Below are positions 34,731 to 43,129 of a DNA stretch of 64,000 nucleotides, in pieces. Under the pieces are notes generated by a model. The model made no database searches. It was not told where the DNA came from and was given only the letters and a program-made list of their open reading frames with translations. The stretch covers positions 2,029,679 to 2,093,678 of the forward strand of contig NZ_KB217478.1 of the NCBI RefSeq assembly GCF_000331305.1, given 5' to 3'. The position numbers and the translations under genes are program-made. How positions within the stretch are numbered: position 1 is the first letter of the stretch; each line of letters opens with the position of its first letter. The DNA comes from Calothrix sp. PCC 7103 (GTDB taxonomy: Bacteria > Cyanobacteriota > Cyanobacteriia > Cyanobacteriales > Nostocaceae).

Positions 34731-35437
34731 ATCAACAATCTTTGGCAGATTTCAAAGTTGGTGTTGATAATGTGATATTTTCAGTAGACACTGCTCAAAA
34801 TCGGCTATTAGTTCTGTTAGTAATGCGGCAGCAGCAGCCGTTTATCAATTCTTGGAGTCTTCCTGGTACTCTAGTACGACAAGGAGAGTCTTTAGAAGAT
34901 GCTGCGTACCGAATTATGTCGGAAAAAATTCGTGTGAATAATCTTTACTTAGAGCAGTTATATACATTTGGTGGACCGAAGCGTGACCCTAGGGAGGATT
35001 GTGACAGTTATGGAGTTAGATATTTATCGGTTAGTTATTTTGCTTTAGTCAGATTTGAAGAAGCTGAACTAATTGCTGATGGAGTGACTGGAATTGCTTG
35101 GTATCCTGTTAAAGATGTTCCACTACTAGCATTTGACCATAACGAAATTTTGACATATGGACATCGGCGCCTGAAAAACAAGTTGGAATATAGTCCTGTT
35201 GCTTTTGAAGTGTTGCCTGATATGTTTACTCTTAATGATTTGTATCAGTTATATACAACAGTTTTGGGTGAGAATTTTTCTGATTATTCTAATTTCCGTG
35301 CCCGACTTTTGAAGTTAGGGTTTTTGTCTGATACGGGTGTTAAGGTTTCTAGGGGGGCTGGGCGCCCTGCTTCTTTGTATCGGTTTGATGCTGATGCTTT
35401 TGCTCCTTTTAAAAATAAACCTTTGGTTTTTATATAA
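34691..35437 (+). CDS. nrtR: NrtR-type Nudix-related regulator of NAD metabolism
   Basis: A 248-residue protein made of a Nudix-fold domain (residues about 20-155) and a C-terminal winged helix (about 165-235, FTLNDLYQLYTTVLGE through SRGAGRPASLYRF). This is the architecture of NrtR repressors, which sense ADP-ribose and control NAD genes. The Nudix box reads GTLVRQGESLEDAAYRIMSE followed by KI: the REUxEE catalytic core is RIMSEK, so essential Glu residues are lost and the protein should bind ligand without hydrolysing it. Its place between nadD and nadE strongly supports the call. The ATG at 34691 overlaps the end of nadD by 40 bases. Confidence 0.88.
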   Translation: MPGRNSKLPERSLNQQSLADFKVGVDNVIFSVDTAQNRLLVLLVMRQQQPFINSWSLPGTLVRQGESLEDAAYRIMSEKIRVNNLYLEQLYTFGGPKRDPREDCDSYGVRYLSVSYFALVRFEEAELIADGVTGIAWYPVKDVPLLAFDHNEILTYGHRRLKNKLEYSPVAFEVLPDMFTLNDLYQLYTTVLGENFSDYSNFRARLLKLGFLSDTGVKVSRGAGRPASLYRFDADAFAPFKNKPLVFI

Positions 35438-35488
35438 AAATATTCATCGTAAGCACTCGTTGTAAGCACTTTATTGCTTCATAAAATT

Positions 35489-37186
35489 ATGAAAATTGCA
35501 ATCGCACAACTTAATCCTATTATTGGTGATTTACCTGGTAATGCTGCAAAAATTCTTGAGGCTGCACGAAAAGCTTCAATAGATGGCGCCCGTTTGTTGT
35601 TAACTCCGGAACTATCGCTGTGCGGGTATCCACCTAGAGATTTGTTATTGAATCCTAGTTTTGTTGAAGCAATGAATACCACATTGCAGCAACTAGCAAA
35701 AGATATCCCACAAAATTTAGCTGTATTGGTTGGCACTGTTGAATCAAATACAAAGGCACTTGATAGCGGTGGTAAGAGCTTGTTTAATAGTATGGCATTG
35801 CTTGATAAAGGCAGTGTTAAACAAGTTTTTCATAAGCGTCTTTTACCAACATATAACGTTTTTGACGAACGTCGCTACTTTGAACCAGGGTTACAAGCTA
35901 ATTACTTTACCTTAGATGAGATTAATATTGGTGTTACTATCTGTGAGGATTTATGGAATGATGAAGAGTATTGGGGAAAACGTAGCTATGCCATCAACCC
36001 AATTGCAGATTTAGCCATTCTAGGTGTAGATTTTATCATCAATTTATCTGCTTCACCCTACAGTGTTAGCAAGCAAAAGTTACGCGAAGCAATGCTACGA
36101 TACAGCGCGATTCGATATAAGCATCCAATAATATATGTTAATCAGGTTGGTGGTAATGATGATTTGTTATTTGATGGCAATAGTTTTGCACTCAACCGTG
36201 AAGGAGAAATTGTTTGTCGGGCAGCAGGTTTTGATACTGATTTAGTATATATTGATTTTGATAGTAACTGTTCAGGGGGGCGCCACGATTTACTACCAAG
36301 TTCGATTATTTCGGCATGTGAAAGCGAAGACGAAGAAATTTGGAATGCTTTAGTGTTAGGAGTTCGTGACTATGCCCAAAAATGTCGCTTTTCTAAAGCT
36401 ATTTTAGGTTTAAGCGGTGGTATAGACTCTGCGCTTGTTGCCGCTATTGCTGCTGCTGCCGTTGGTAAAGAAAATGTCCTCGGTATTTTAATGCCCTCAC
36501 CCTATAGTTCTGACCATTCAATTAGTGATGCCTTAGCATTGGGTGACAACCTTGGTATAAAAACACAAACTATTCCTATCGGTAACTTGATGCAAGGATT
36601 TGACGATGCTTTAGTTGGTTTATTTGCGGGTACAGAATTTGGATTAGCCGAAGAAAATATTCAATCTAGAATTCGCGGTAATTTACTAATGGCAGTGGCA
36701 AACAAATTTGGTTATTTGCTACTTTCAACTGGTAATAAATCAGAAATGGCTGTAGGTTACTGTACTTTATACGGTGACATGAACGGAGGACTCGCAGTTA
36801 TTGCCGATGTTCCAAAAACACGAGTTTATTCGTTATGTAACTGGTTAAACTCAAATACCGAAATAATCCCCAATAACATATTAGTTAAACCACCAAGTGC
36901 GGAATTAAAACCTGGACAACTAGACCAAGACTCATTACCAGAATACGAAATCTTGGACGATATTTTACAAAAACTCATACACGAACATCAATCTGCTGCT
37001 CAAATAGTAGCTGCTGGACATGACGCTGCCACAGTAAACCGAGTCATTCAAATGGTAGCACGCGCCGAATTTAAACGAAGACAGGCGCCTCCTGGCATAA
37101 AAATTACAGACCGAGCGTTCGGTACAGGATGGCGAATGCCCATTGCCAGTAACTGGTTAGCGGTAAAAGGCGCCTATCAATTGTAG
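35489..37186 (+). CDS. nadE: Glutamine-dependent NAD+ synthetase
   Basis: A two-domain enzyme of 565 residues. The N-terminal nitrilase-type amidase releases ammonia from glutamine: Glu in LLLTPELSLCGYPP, Lys in HKRLLPTYNVFDERRYF and nucleophile Cys in VTICEDLWND. The C-terminal synthetase has the ATP P-loop LGLSGGIDSALVAAI and adenylates nicotinate adenine dinucleotide to form NAD. It completes the pncB-nadD route. An upstream TTG at 35474 is less likely than the ATG at 35489. The 51 bases between nrtR and nadE contain a GTAAGCACT direct repeat. Confidence 0.95.
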   Translation: MKIAIAQLNPIIGDLPGNAAKILEAARKASIDGARLLLTPELSLCGYPPRDLLLNPSFVEAMNTTLQQLAKDIPQNLAVLVGTVESNTKALDSGGKSLFNSMALLDKGSVKQVFHKRLLPTYNVFDERRYFEPGLQANYFTLDEINIGVTICEDLWNDEEYWGKRSYAINPIADLAILGVDFIINLSASPYSVSKQKLREAMLRYSAIRYKHPIIYVNQVGGNDDLLFDGNSFALNREGEIVCRAAGFDTDLVYIDFDSNCSGGRHDLLPSSIISACESEDEEIWNALVLGVRDYAQKCRFSKAILGLSGGIDSALVAAIAAAAVGKENVLGILMPSPYSSDHSISDALALGDNLGIKTQTIPIGNLMQGFDDALVGLFAGTEFGLAEENIQSRIRGNLLMAVANKFGYLLLSTGNKSEMAVGYCTLYGDMNGGLAVIADVPKTRVYSLCNWLNSNTEIIPNNILVKPPSAELKPGQLDQDSLPEYEILDDILQKLIHEHQSAAQIVAAGHDAATVNRVIQMVARAEFKRRQAPPGIKITDRAFGTGWRMPIASNWLAVKGAYQL

Positions 37187-37213
37187 GTTGGGTGGAGGAG
37201 CGGAACCCAACAT
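37183..37213. repeat. GTAGGTTGGG...CCCAAC repeat
   Basis: GTAGGTTGGGTGGAGGAGCG continues GAACCCAACATC; GTTGGG and CCCAAC pair. Relatives lie at 17764, 18057, 18343 (reverse) and 37826. It starts exactly at the nadE stop codon. Confidence 0.7.
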
Positions 37214-37291
37214 CAAAAACATGGAGCAAAAGTTAGGTTCCGTATTCGAGAGTTTTTAAAGCTCGCGTGCTATACTTAACACGGGTAAGAA

Positions 37292-37361
37292 ATGTCATTC
37301 TGAGCGTAGCGAAGAATCTCTAAGATGCTTCACTGCACTACGTTTCGTTCAGCATGACAAA
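37292..37361. repeat. TGTCATTCTGAGCG-type imperfect inverted repeat
   Basis: ATGTCATTCTGAGCGTAGCG and the distal CGTTTCGTTCAGCATGACA form a loose inverted pair about 70 bases long. The core GTCATTCTGAGCGxAGCGAAGAATC is a repeat I have seen in several bacterial genomes. Confidence 0.55.
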
Positions 37362-37443
37362 GTTTATATTCTACCCATTAGCAGTATAAGTAACGAGAGA
37401 GCAGTTAAAAACGTATTTTGATACGACAACAAATTTGACTAAA

Positions 37444-37560
37444 ATGTATGTACCGATAAATTTAAGCACTCTTGACGGGCGTACAGGGAACGTGTTTGTC
37501 CTGGCAGGGCAGGAAATAGAAATTGTAATTTATCCAAATGGGAATTGGAGATTTATATGA
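37444..37560 (+). CDS. Short DUF6888-like protein, N-terminus apparently lost
   Basis: From the ATG at 37444 the frame encodes 38 residues: MYVPINLSTLDGRTGNVF then VLAGQEIEIVIYPNGNWRFI. The pattern LDxRTGxxFxLAGxEIEIxIYPNGxWxFI is one I associate with the cyanobacterial DUF6888 family. The frame stays open upstream to 37390 and reads TREQLKTYFDTTNLTK, also like that family, but the codon where the start should be is GTA and no ATG/GTG/TTG lies at the proper place. Either a shorter protein is made or the start codon was lost. The stop overlaps the next ATG (ATGA). Confidence 0.55.
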   Translation: MYVPINLSTLDGRTGNVFVLAGQEIEIVIYPNGNWRFI

Positions 37561-37766
37561 GCAAACCTAATTTCGCAACAATGACCCGCCCCGAATTTCG
37601 TCAGTACATCCTTGAACATAAAGAGGATAACGAAGCTGTTTCAATTTATCTGGAACGGTTTACTGACCCAAATGCAAAAATTTACCCAGCAACAAAAGGC
37701 TTAAATGACCCCGCAGTGGAAGCAGCACTCCGCGAACGTTTGGAGCAACGTCCGAAAGAAGTTTAA
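37557..37766 (+). CDS. DUF6887-like small protein
   Basis: A 69-residue protein, MSKPNFATMTRPEFRQYILE, followed by HKEDNEAVSIYLERFTDPNA and a charged tail ending RLEQRPKEV. The opening KPNFxxMxxxExRxYxLxHxxDxEA fits the cyanobacterial DUF6887 family that usually sits next to DUF6888. Function is unknown. The ATG overlaps the stop of the upstream gene by four bases, a sign of coupled translation. A TTG at 37545 gives a longer but less likely form. Confidence 0.65.
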   Translation: MSKPNFATMTRPEFRQYILEHKEDNEAVSIYLERFTDPNAKIYPATKGLNDPAVEAALRERLEQRPKEV

Positions 37767-37947
37767 GCTTTTATGGTTGGATTTCTCTTACCCGAATAAT
37801 TAGACCGTGACGGTTTTTATTTGTGTAGGTTGGGTGGAGCCTGTCTGTATGAGATGGACGGGCGAGGACACCCATCTAACAAAAAATAAATTTAAGGATT
37901 ATTACTTAAATAAGAAGATATAAATGATACCTAAAGTTTTTATAAAC

Positions 37948-37998
37948 AGTCCATTTTAATGGACTTGGGCTATTAGCCTATGATTAAAAATCATAGGC
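37948..37998. repeat. Two adjacent small hairpins
   Basis: AGTCCATTTTAATGGACT (37948-37965) is a perfect palindrome, followed by GCCTATGA/TCATAGGC (37976-37998) around seven bases. Paired hairpins of this type are sometimes left by small IS elements, but no transposase is visible. They may also terminate the convergent gene at 38009. Confidence 0.55.
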
Positions 37999-38008
37999 GG
38001 GATGGTAT

Positions 38009-38521
38009 TTATTTCAAATCAACCTTTTCATGTTCTCCCACATTGCTAGCAGGTTTGCCTGTAGTAACAGCCTTCACTAAACTAATAGCATTAGCAACAA
38101 CGCTAGAAGGAGAATCCCAATACTCAGCTTTCTCGACGTTAACTTTTAACAAAGCAATATCTGGTTCGTCAAGTTCTTTAGGAAACCATGCTTTAAGCTG
38201 CGGTTGCCATAATTCTTCAAGTTTTTGTCTATCTTTGACAATTTCTGCTGTACCAGTCAGCGAAACGTAACTTTGTTTTTTAGGGTCAGCGTAACTAACG
38301 TTTACTTCATGGCGCCGATTAATTTCCGAAACCTTAAGTGAGCTTGCGTAGGTAAAAAACCATACATCACCATTAAATTCGACTTCTTTGTTAGTTGACA
38401 TGGGACGACTGTGTAATTTGCCTTCGCTGTCAACAGTCGTTAGCATGGCGAAGTCGATATCTTTGATTAATTCTCGAATTTTTTTAATGCTGTCGCCGTT
38501 GTTTCCATTTGAGTTAGTCAT
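38009..38521 (-). CDS. Pyridoxamine-5'-phosphate-oxidase-like flavin split-barrel protein (GSP26 type)
   Basis: A 170-residue cytoplasmic protein with the FMN-binding split-barrel fold. The strands ELIKDIDFAMLTTVDSEGKL and HSRPMSTNKEVEFNGDVWFF are those of the general stress protein 26 family, followed by VNVSYADPKKQSYVSLTGTA. Members bind FMN or F420-like cofactors and act in stress; an enzyme activity is not known for this branch. The C-terminal tail of 25 residues is charged. The start is the ATG at 38521. Confidence 0.85.
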   Translation of the reverse strand: MTNSNGNNGDSIKKIRELIKDIDFAMLTTVDSEGKLHSRPMSTNKEVEFNGDVWFFTYASSLKVSEINRRHEVNVSYADPKKQSYVSLTGTAEIVKDRQKLEELWQPQLKAWFPKELDEPDIALLKVNVEKAEYWDSPSSVVANAISLVKAVTTGKPASNVGEHEKVDLK

Positions 38522-39044
38522 GTTTAATCGCTATATATAAACGTCTTGGCTCGAAATCAACATTGATTTATCTGTTACGTTAGCCTTAACGCCTAAGTCA
38601 TATCTTGCATCTAAGGTTAGGTATTTTGAAGGCGCCACTCGAATTAAGCACTGAGCAGATGCTGATTTTTATGCCAAATATTACGTCTATAGTGGATTTT
38701 GACGGCAAACACCACTTAGGGTTTACGGTTGACGCGAATTACTTACAGTATTATTTCTCATACATTAGACGAAGTGAAATAAAACAAATTGTGAGTTTGA
38801 AAGCTGCTGCATGAGGTCAATTGGCTGACCGTCCGTTAAATTGTTCGGGAAACCACCCTTCATGGACAGGCTACACAGGCTCAGTATATATATCAGCATA
38901 GTTATGGGTTTTCACCCCACGCTCATCCAAATTTTAAGGTTTGAAGTGCTGAACTAGTTGCGACGAGCAACTTAGTTGGTTTAATTTTCTCGTCCTTATT
39001 ACGTCCATTTATTAATTTGTAGTTACACGGAGCCAGCACCTACA
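38522..39044. promoter_or_regulatory. dnaK upstream region, no supported gene
   Basis: The 523 bases before dnaK contain a weak frame at 38605-38814 (TTG start, 69 residues, no recognisable motif) that I do not support. A hairpin AGTTGC-GACGA-GCAACT lies at 38953-38969 in the probable dnaK leader. The CIRCE heat-shock operator pattern was not seen. Confidence 0.35.
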
Positions 39045-40964
39045 ATGGCAAAAGTAGTTGGAATAGACTTAGGAACAACTAACTCCTGCGTGGCAGTCAT
39101 GGAAGGTGGTAAACCCACAGTTATTGCTAACGCTGAAGGTTTTCGTACCACTCCCTCTGTTGTCGCGTTTGCGAAAAATGGCGACCGCTTGGTTGGTCAG
39201 ATCGCCAAACGTCAAGCGGTAATGAACCCCGAAAACACTTTTTATTCAGTAAAACGCTTCATCGGGCGCCGCTTCGAGGAAGTTACAAATGAAGCTACGG
39301 AAGTCTCATATAAAATTTTACAAAGCGGTGGAAACGTTAAATTAGACTGTCCAGCGGCTGGTAAGCAGTTTGCGCCAGAAGAAATTTCCGCACAAGTTCT
39401 TCGTAAGCTTGTTGAAGACGCTAGTAAGTATCTCGGTGAAACTGTCACTCAGGCAGTAATTACCGTACCTGCTTACTTTAACGACTCACAACGTCAAGCA
39501 ACCAAAGACGCAGGTAAAATTGCGGGTATTGAAGTATTACGCATTATCAACGAACCTACTGCTGCATCGTTAGCATACGGTTTTGATAAGAAGAGTAATG
39601 AAACAATCCTTGTATTTGACCTTGGTGGTGGTACTTTCGACGTATCTGTTCTCGAAGTAGGAGACGGAGTCTTTGAAGTACTTGCAACCTCTGGTGACAC
39701 CCACTTAGGTGGTGACGACTTCGACAAAAAAATCGTTGACTTCCTCGCTGAAGAATTCCGTAGAGCGGAAGGTATTGACCTTCGTAAAGACAAACAAGCT
39801 TTACAACGTTTAACTGAAGCAGCAGAGAAAGCCAAAATTGAGCTTTCGAGCGTTACCCAAGCAGAAATTAACCTGCCTTTCATCACTGCAACACAAGATG
39901 GTCCCAAGCACCTCGACACAACGCTAACACGCGCTCGCTTTGAGGAACTTTGCTCTGACCTTATCGACCGTTGCCGCATTCCTGTTGAAAATGCGTTACG
40001 CGACGCAAAACTCAGCAAGACTGATATTGATGAAGTTGTACTAGTTGGTGGTTCGACTCGTATTCCCGCAGTACAACAGTTAGTTAAGACTGCGTTAGGT
40101 AAAGACCCTAACCAAACAGTAAACCCTGATGAAGTGGTAGCTGTTGGCGCCGCAATTCAAGCTGGTGTATTGGCTGGTGACGTTACTGGTATCTTATTGT
40201 TAGACGTAACACCATTGTCTCTAGGTGTAGAAACCTTGGGTGGTGTAATGACCAAGATTATTCCTCGTAACACAACTATTCCTACTAAGAAGTCAGAAGT
40301 ATTCTCTACCGCAGTTGACGGACAAACAAACGTAGAAATTCACGTCCTCCAAGGTGAGCGTGAAATGTCTAACGACAACAAGAGCTTAGGAACTTTCCGT
40401 CTTGATGGTATTCCTCCTGCACCTCGTGGTGTTCCCCAAATTGAAGTTGTATTCGATATCGACGCTAACGGTATTTTGAACGTAACAGCTAAAGACAAGG
40501 GTACAGGTAAGGAACAGTCTATCAGTATTACTGGCGCCTCGACTCTCGACAAGAACGACGTTGAGCGCATGGTACGTGATGCAGAACAAAACGCATCAAC
40601 CGACAAAGAACGTCGCGAAAAAATCGACCGTAAAAACCAAGCTGATTCTTTGGCATACCAAGCAGAGAAGCAAATTCAAGAACTTGGTGACAAAGTACCC
40701 GCAGCAGACAAAACCAAAGTTGAAGGTTTAGTCAAAGACCTCAAAGACGCTGTTGCTAAAGAAGACGACGAGCAAATCAAGCGCATTATGCCCGAATTGC
40801 AACAAGCACTATTTGCAGTTGGTAGCAGCATCTATCAACAAGGTGGTGACGCTGGCGTCCCTGGTGCTGGTGCCCCTGGTGCTGACCCTGGTTCTGCTGG
40901 TGGCGCCTCAAGTGGTGGTAGCGGTGATGACGTTATTGATGCCGACTTCACTGAATCTAAGTAA
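39045..40964 (+). CDS. dnaK: Molecular chaperone DnaK (Hsp70)
   Basis: A 639-residue Hsp70. The ATPase domain has [20 protein letters not shown], the connect and phosphate loops [19 protein letters not shown] and [16 protein letters not shown], and the conserved linker [11 protein letters not shown] at the start of the substrate-binding domain. The C-terminus is Gly/Ala-rich and ends [12 protein letters not shown], resembling the essential DnaK2-type chaperone of cyanobacteria. It folds and protects proteins with DnaJ and GrpE, which are not in the window. Codon use is strongly biased as in highly expressed genes. Two hairpins follow the stop. Confidence 0.97.
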   Translation: MAKVVGIDLGTTNSCVAVMEGGKPTVIANAEGFRTTPSVVAFAKNGDRLVGQIAKRQAVMNPENTFYSVKRFIGRRFEEVTNEATEVSYKILQSGGNVKLDCPAAGKQFAPEEISAQVLRKLVEDASKYLGETVTQAVITVPAYFNDSQRQATKDAGKIAGIEVLRIINEPTAASLAYGFDKKSNETILVFDLGGGTFDVSVLEVGDGVFEVLATSGDTHLGGDDFDKKIVDFLAEEFRRAEGIDLRKDKQALQRLTEAAEKAKIELSSVTQAEINLPFITATQDGPKHLDTTLTRARFEELCSDLIDRCRIPVENALRDAKLSKTDIDEVVLVGGSTRIPAVQQLVKTALGKDPNQTVNPDEVVAVGAAIQAGVLAGDVTGILLLDVTPLSLGVETLGGVMTKIIPRNTTIPTKKSEVFSTAVDGQTNVEIHVLQGEREMSNDNKSLGTFRLDGIPPAPRGVPQIEVVFDIDANGILNVTAKDKGTGKEQSISITGASTLDKNDVERMVRDAEQNASTDKERREKIDRKNQADSLAYQAEKQIQELGDKVPAADKTKVEGLVKDLKDAVAKEDDEQIKRIMPELQQALFAVGSSIYQQGGDAGVPGAGAPGADPGSAGGASSGGSGDDVIDADFTESK

Positions 40965-40978
40965 TTTTGTATTATTTT

Positions 40979-41040
40979 GTTCCCAGGTTCAACTTGGGAA
41001 CATTAATAAACCCACATTGGCTAATGCTAATGTGGTTTTT
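40979..41040 (+). terminator. Double hairpin terminator of dnaK
   Basis: GTTCCCAGGTT/ACTTGGGAAC (40979-41001) is followed by CCACATT/AATGTGG (41012-41035) and a T-run. The second hairpin is a standard intrinsic terminator. Confidence 0.85.
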
Positions 41041-41122
41041 TATTTTTTATAGTTAAAACCTTCGATAGTAGTATCAGCAATCGGACGCAGTATATACTTT
41101 GCTGGTATTAGCGAGGGTAAAT

Positions 41123-41773
41123 ATGACATATCCAATGGCGCCTTGGAGTTTGCAGGGTTATGCGGTGCAAACTTTACATTTGGTGGATACTAACCGCGTT
41201 CGTGCGTTAATTCCTCCTGAATTTGAGATTTTTTCGGTCTTTCCTGGTAAAACGCTTGGTTCTGTATATCTTTCTAATTATCAACCAGGTTCGGTACTCG
41301 AATATAGTGAATTAATTGTTGCACCAGCTTTTGTTAAATATCAGGGTAAGATTGGTGCTTGGGTGACACATATATATGTAGATAATTCTGACTCGGTGGC
41401 AGGTGGTCGAGAAATTTGGGGATTACCAAAGGAACTTGCTGATTTTACTTGGCTCGATAAGCGTGTTGCTGTACAGCAAGGAGGTAATACTTTATGTACC
41501 CTTGATTTCGATAAGAAAAGTTGGTTTAATTGGCGCCAGTGGTTAAAAGGGTTGAGTTTTAGTACCAAAGATGCAAATATAATGTCTTTCCCGGCTGAGT
41601 TTGAGTTTAATATTGGTTTTATTGGTTCTAAATTAGAAGTTCCCCTAGAAAGTCCGTTTGCTTCTTTGAATTTGGGGGCGCCGCTTTTGAGTGCCCGGTC
41701 TGATAATATGATTTTGAAGGTTGAGGCGCCGCAAATAGTGGGTGCGCGTGCAGTTGATTACAGCTATAATTAA
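41123..41773 (+). CDS. Acetoacetate-decarboxylase-family protein
   Basis: A 216-residue protein of the ADC fold. It has the family features PWSLQGYAVQTLHLVD, LIPPEFEIFSVFPGKTLGSV and GGREIWGLPKELADF. The last motif carries a single Lys at the place of the adjacent active-site Lys pair of true acetoacetate decarboxylases, so a Schiff base could form but the substrate may differ. The C-terminus ends LEVPLESPFASLN followed by LGAPLLSARS. Cyanobacteria often carry such a protein without known pathway. A TTG at 41099 is less likely than the ATG at 41123, which has GAGGG upstream. Confidence 0.8.
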   Translation: MTYPMAPWSLQGYAVQTLHLVDTNRVRALIPPEFEIFSVFPGKTLGSVYLSNYQPGSVLEYSELIVAPAFVKYQGKIGAWVTHIYVDNSDSVAGGREIWGLPKELADFTWLDKRVAVQQGGNTLCTLDFDKKSWFNWRQWLKGLSFSTKDANIMSFPAEFEFNIGFIGSKLEVPLESPFASLNLGAPLLSARSDNMILKVEAPQIVGARAVDYSYN

Positions 41774-41790
41774 TACCTTAAGGTTACTTG

Positions 41791-41815
41791 CGTCCTGGGC
41801 GCAAAGCCCAGGACG
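41791..41815. terminator. Perfect 10-bp hairpin between convergent genes
   Basis: CGTCCTGGGC and GCCCAGGACG pair perfectly with a GCAAA loop. It sits between two convergent genes and can terminate both, or is a dispersed repeat. Confidence 0.65.
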
Positions 41816-41842
41816 TAGGAGAACCGAAATTATCGCTTTTGA

Positions 41843-42961
41843 CTAATATTTGTTAGCATCTGCCAGGAGTGAGACTTTTGATTGTTCGATTGATTCTTTT
41901 TCGAGCAGATGAATTATAGCTAAATTGATTGCTACTTCAGCATCATAATATTTATTGAAGTCACTAGTAAATGCGCGCAATCTAAATACATGGGTATTTG
42001 CGTCAATTCCTTCTAATCTAACTTGACAATTTTCGGAAATGATATCAATTCCTTTTGGAATTTCTTGTAAAGCTTGATAGAGAACAGCCGATGTTTCGGT
42101 AGAAAGTCCTTGAACTTTTAGAGTAAAATTTATACCGTATGAAGGTTTATCGGAAGGATTCTGTGTCCAATTTTCGACGATACCAGTAATCATTTTTGAG
42201 TTGGGAATTTTTTGGATTGAATTCCATTTAGCAACACGCAGTTTTGTGCTTCTTAGACCGATTTCTAAGACATTGGCAAACCCATCTATTCCTGCAACAA
42301 TTAATCGGTCTCCCGGCTGGTAAAGCTTATCAAGGAAAATAATGATAGTGCAGAACCAGTCATAAATCACATCTTTGATTAGCAAACCGAAAGCGACACC
42401 TGCTCCACCTAATAAACCAATAAGCGCTGACGCAGATGCACCTAGTAATACTTCGGAAGCTTTGATAACTACAACTAAAATTGCAGCTACCTGAAACAGC
42501 CTTGGTATGTAGGGAAAAAGTAAATTATCAAGTTCAGTCTCAGTGCTAACTGCAAATTTTCTAAGCGCTTTGCCAAGTAATGGAGAAACATGATAAACAA
42601 GATAGGCGCCGATACTGATTGCTAAAAAATTAATAATTCTTCCGGTAATTTGAGTTATTTGCGCTCCGAGTTCTGGCGCCATAATTAACTGTCCAACCCA
42701 AAGTCCAACTAACAAAATTAACCAGCTAGCAGGCTGTTTGATAATTTCAATTAATTCATCATCTAAAGGTGTTTTATCAACGCTTGCTAATAATTCAAGC
42801 CGACGAATAATTACTGAGAGAAAAAACTGTTTGGAGGCTTGCGTAATTACGATAATTAAGGCAAAAAGCAGAATTTTTGTAAAAGGTATACTCGCAATAT
42901 TTATACCATAATTAAGAATAGTATGTTTGATTACTTCCCAAAATTGCTGTTGATTTTCCAT
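41843..42961 (-). CDS. Mechanosensitive ion channel, MscS family
   Basis: A 372-residue membrane channel. Four to five hydrophobic spans are followed by the pore-lining TM3 and beta domain: SALIGLLGGAGVAFGLLIKDVI, then DKLYQPGDRLIVAGIDGFAN and the Ile/Arg-rich ITGIVENW region. MscS channels open on membrane tension to release solutes in osmotic downshock. The pore helix shows the Gly/Ala packing expected. The start is the ATG at 42961. It is probably located in the cytoplasmic membrane. Isolated gene, no operon partners. Confidence 0.88.
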   Translation of the reverse strand: MENQQQFWEVIKHTILNYGINIASIPFTKILLFALIIVITQASKQFFLSVIIRRLELLASVDKTPLDDELIEIIKQPASWLILLVGLWVGQLIMAPELGAQITQITGRIINFLAISIGAYLVYHVSPLLGKALRKFAVSTETELDNLLFPYIPRLFQVAAILVVVIKASEVLLGASASALIGLLGGAGVAFGLLIKDVIYDWFCTIIIFLDKLYQPGDRLIVAGIDGFANVLEIGLRSTKLRVAKWNSIQKIPNSKMITGIVENWTQNPSDKPSYGINFTLKVQGLSTETSAVLYQALQEIPKGIDIISENCQVRLEGIDANTHVFRLRAFTSDFNKYYDAEVAINLAIIHLLEKESIEQSKVSLLADANKY

Positions 42962-43092
42962 AGTAATTTACGCCTTTTTGAAAAAACTGCATTGAATAAA
43001 CGATACAATCTTTTCAAGATTTTAAATGCGTATCATTTAACAACAATCATAAATTTTTATAGGTATTTTGACTTAGTAGGCTACTGTATGTT

Positions 43093-43114
43093 GAGACGTT
43101 AGATGTAACGTCTC
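43093..43114. repeat. Imperfect GAGACGTTA palindrome
   Basis: GAGACGTTA and TAACGTCTC pair around GATG. It is a short relative of the GTAGAGACG repeat family and lies 16 bases behind the CHAT gene. Confidence 0.6.
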
Positions 43115-43129
43115 GGAGCGGGGTTTCAC

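Noticed and set aside
37948-37998. IS200/IS605-type element suggested by paired hairpins
   Set aside because: No transposase or TnpB/OrfB fragment could be found on either side.
38605-38814. 69-residue frame upstream of dnaK
   Set aside because: TTG start without ribosome site, no recognisable motif, and it lies in the probable promoter and leader region.
39494-40018. 174-residue minus-strand frame inside dnaK
   Set aside because: It is an antisense shadow of a strongly codon-biased gene.
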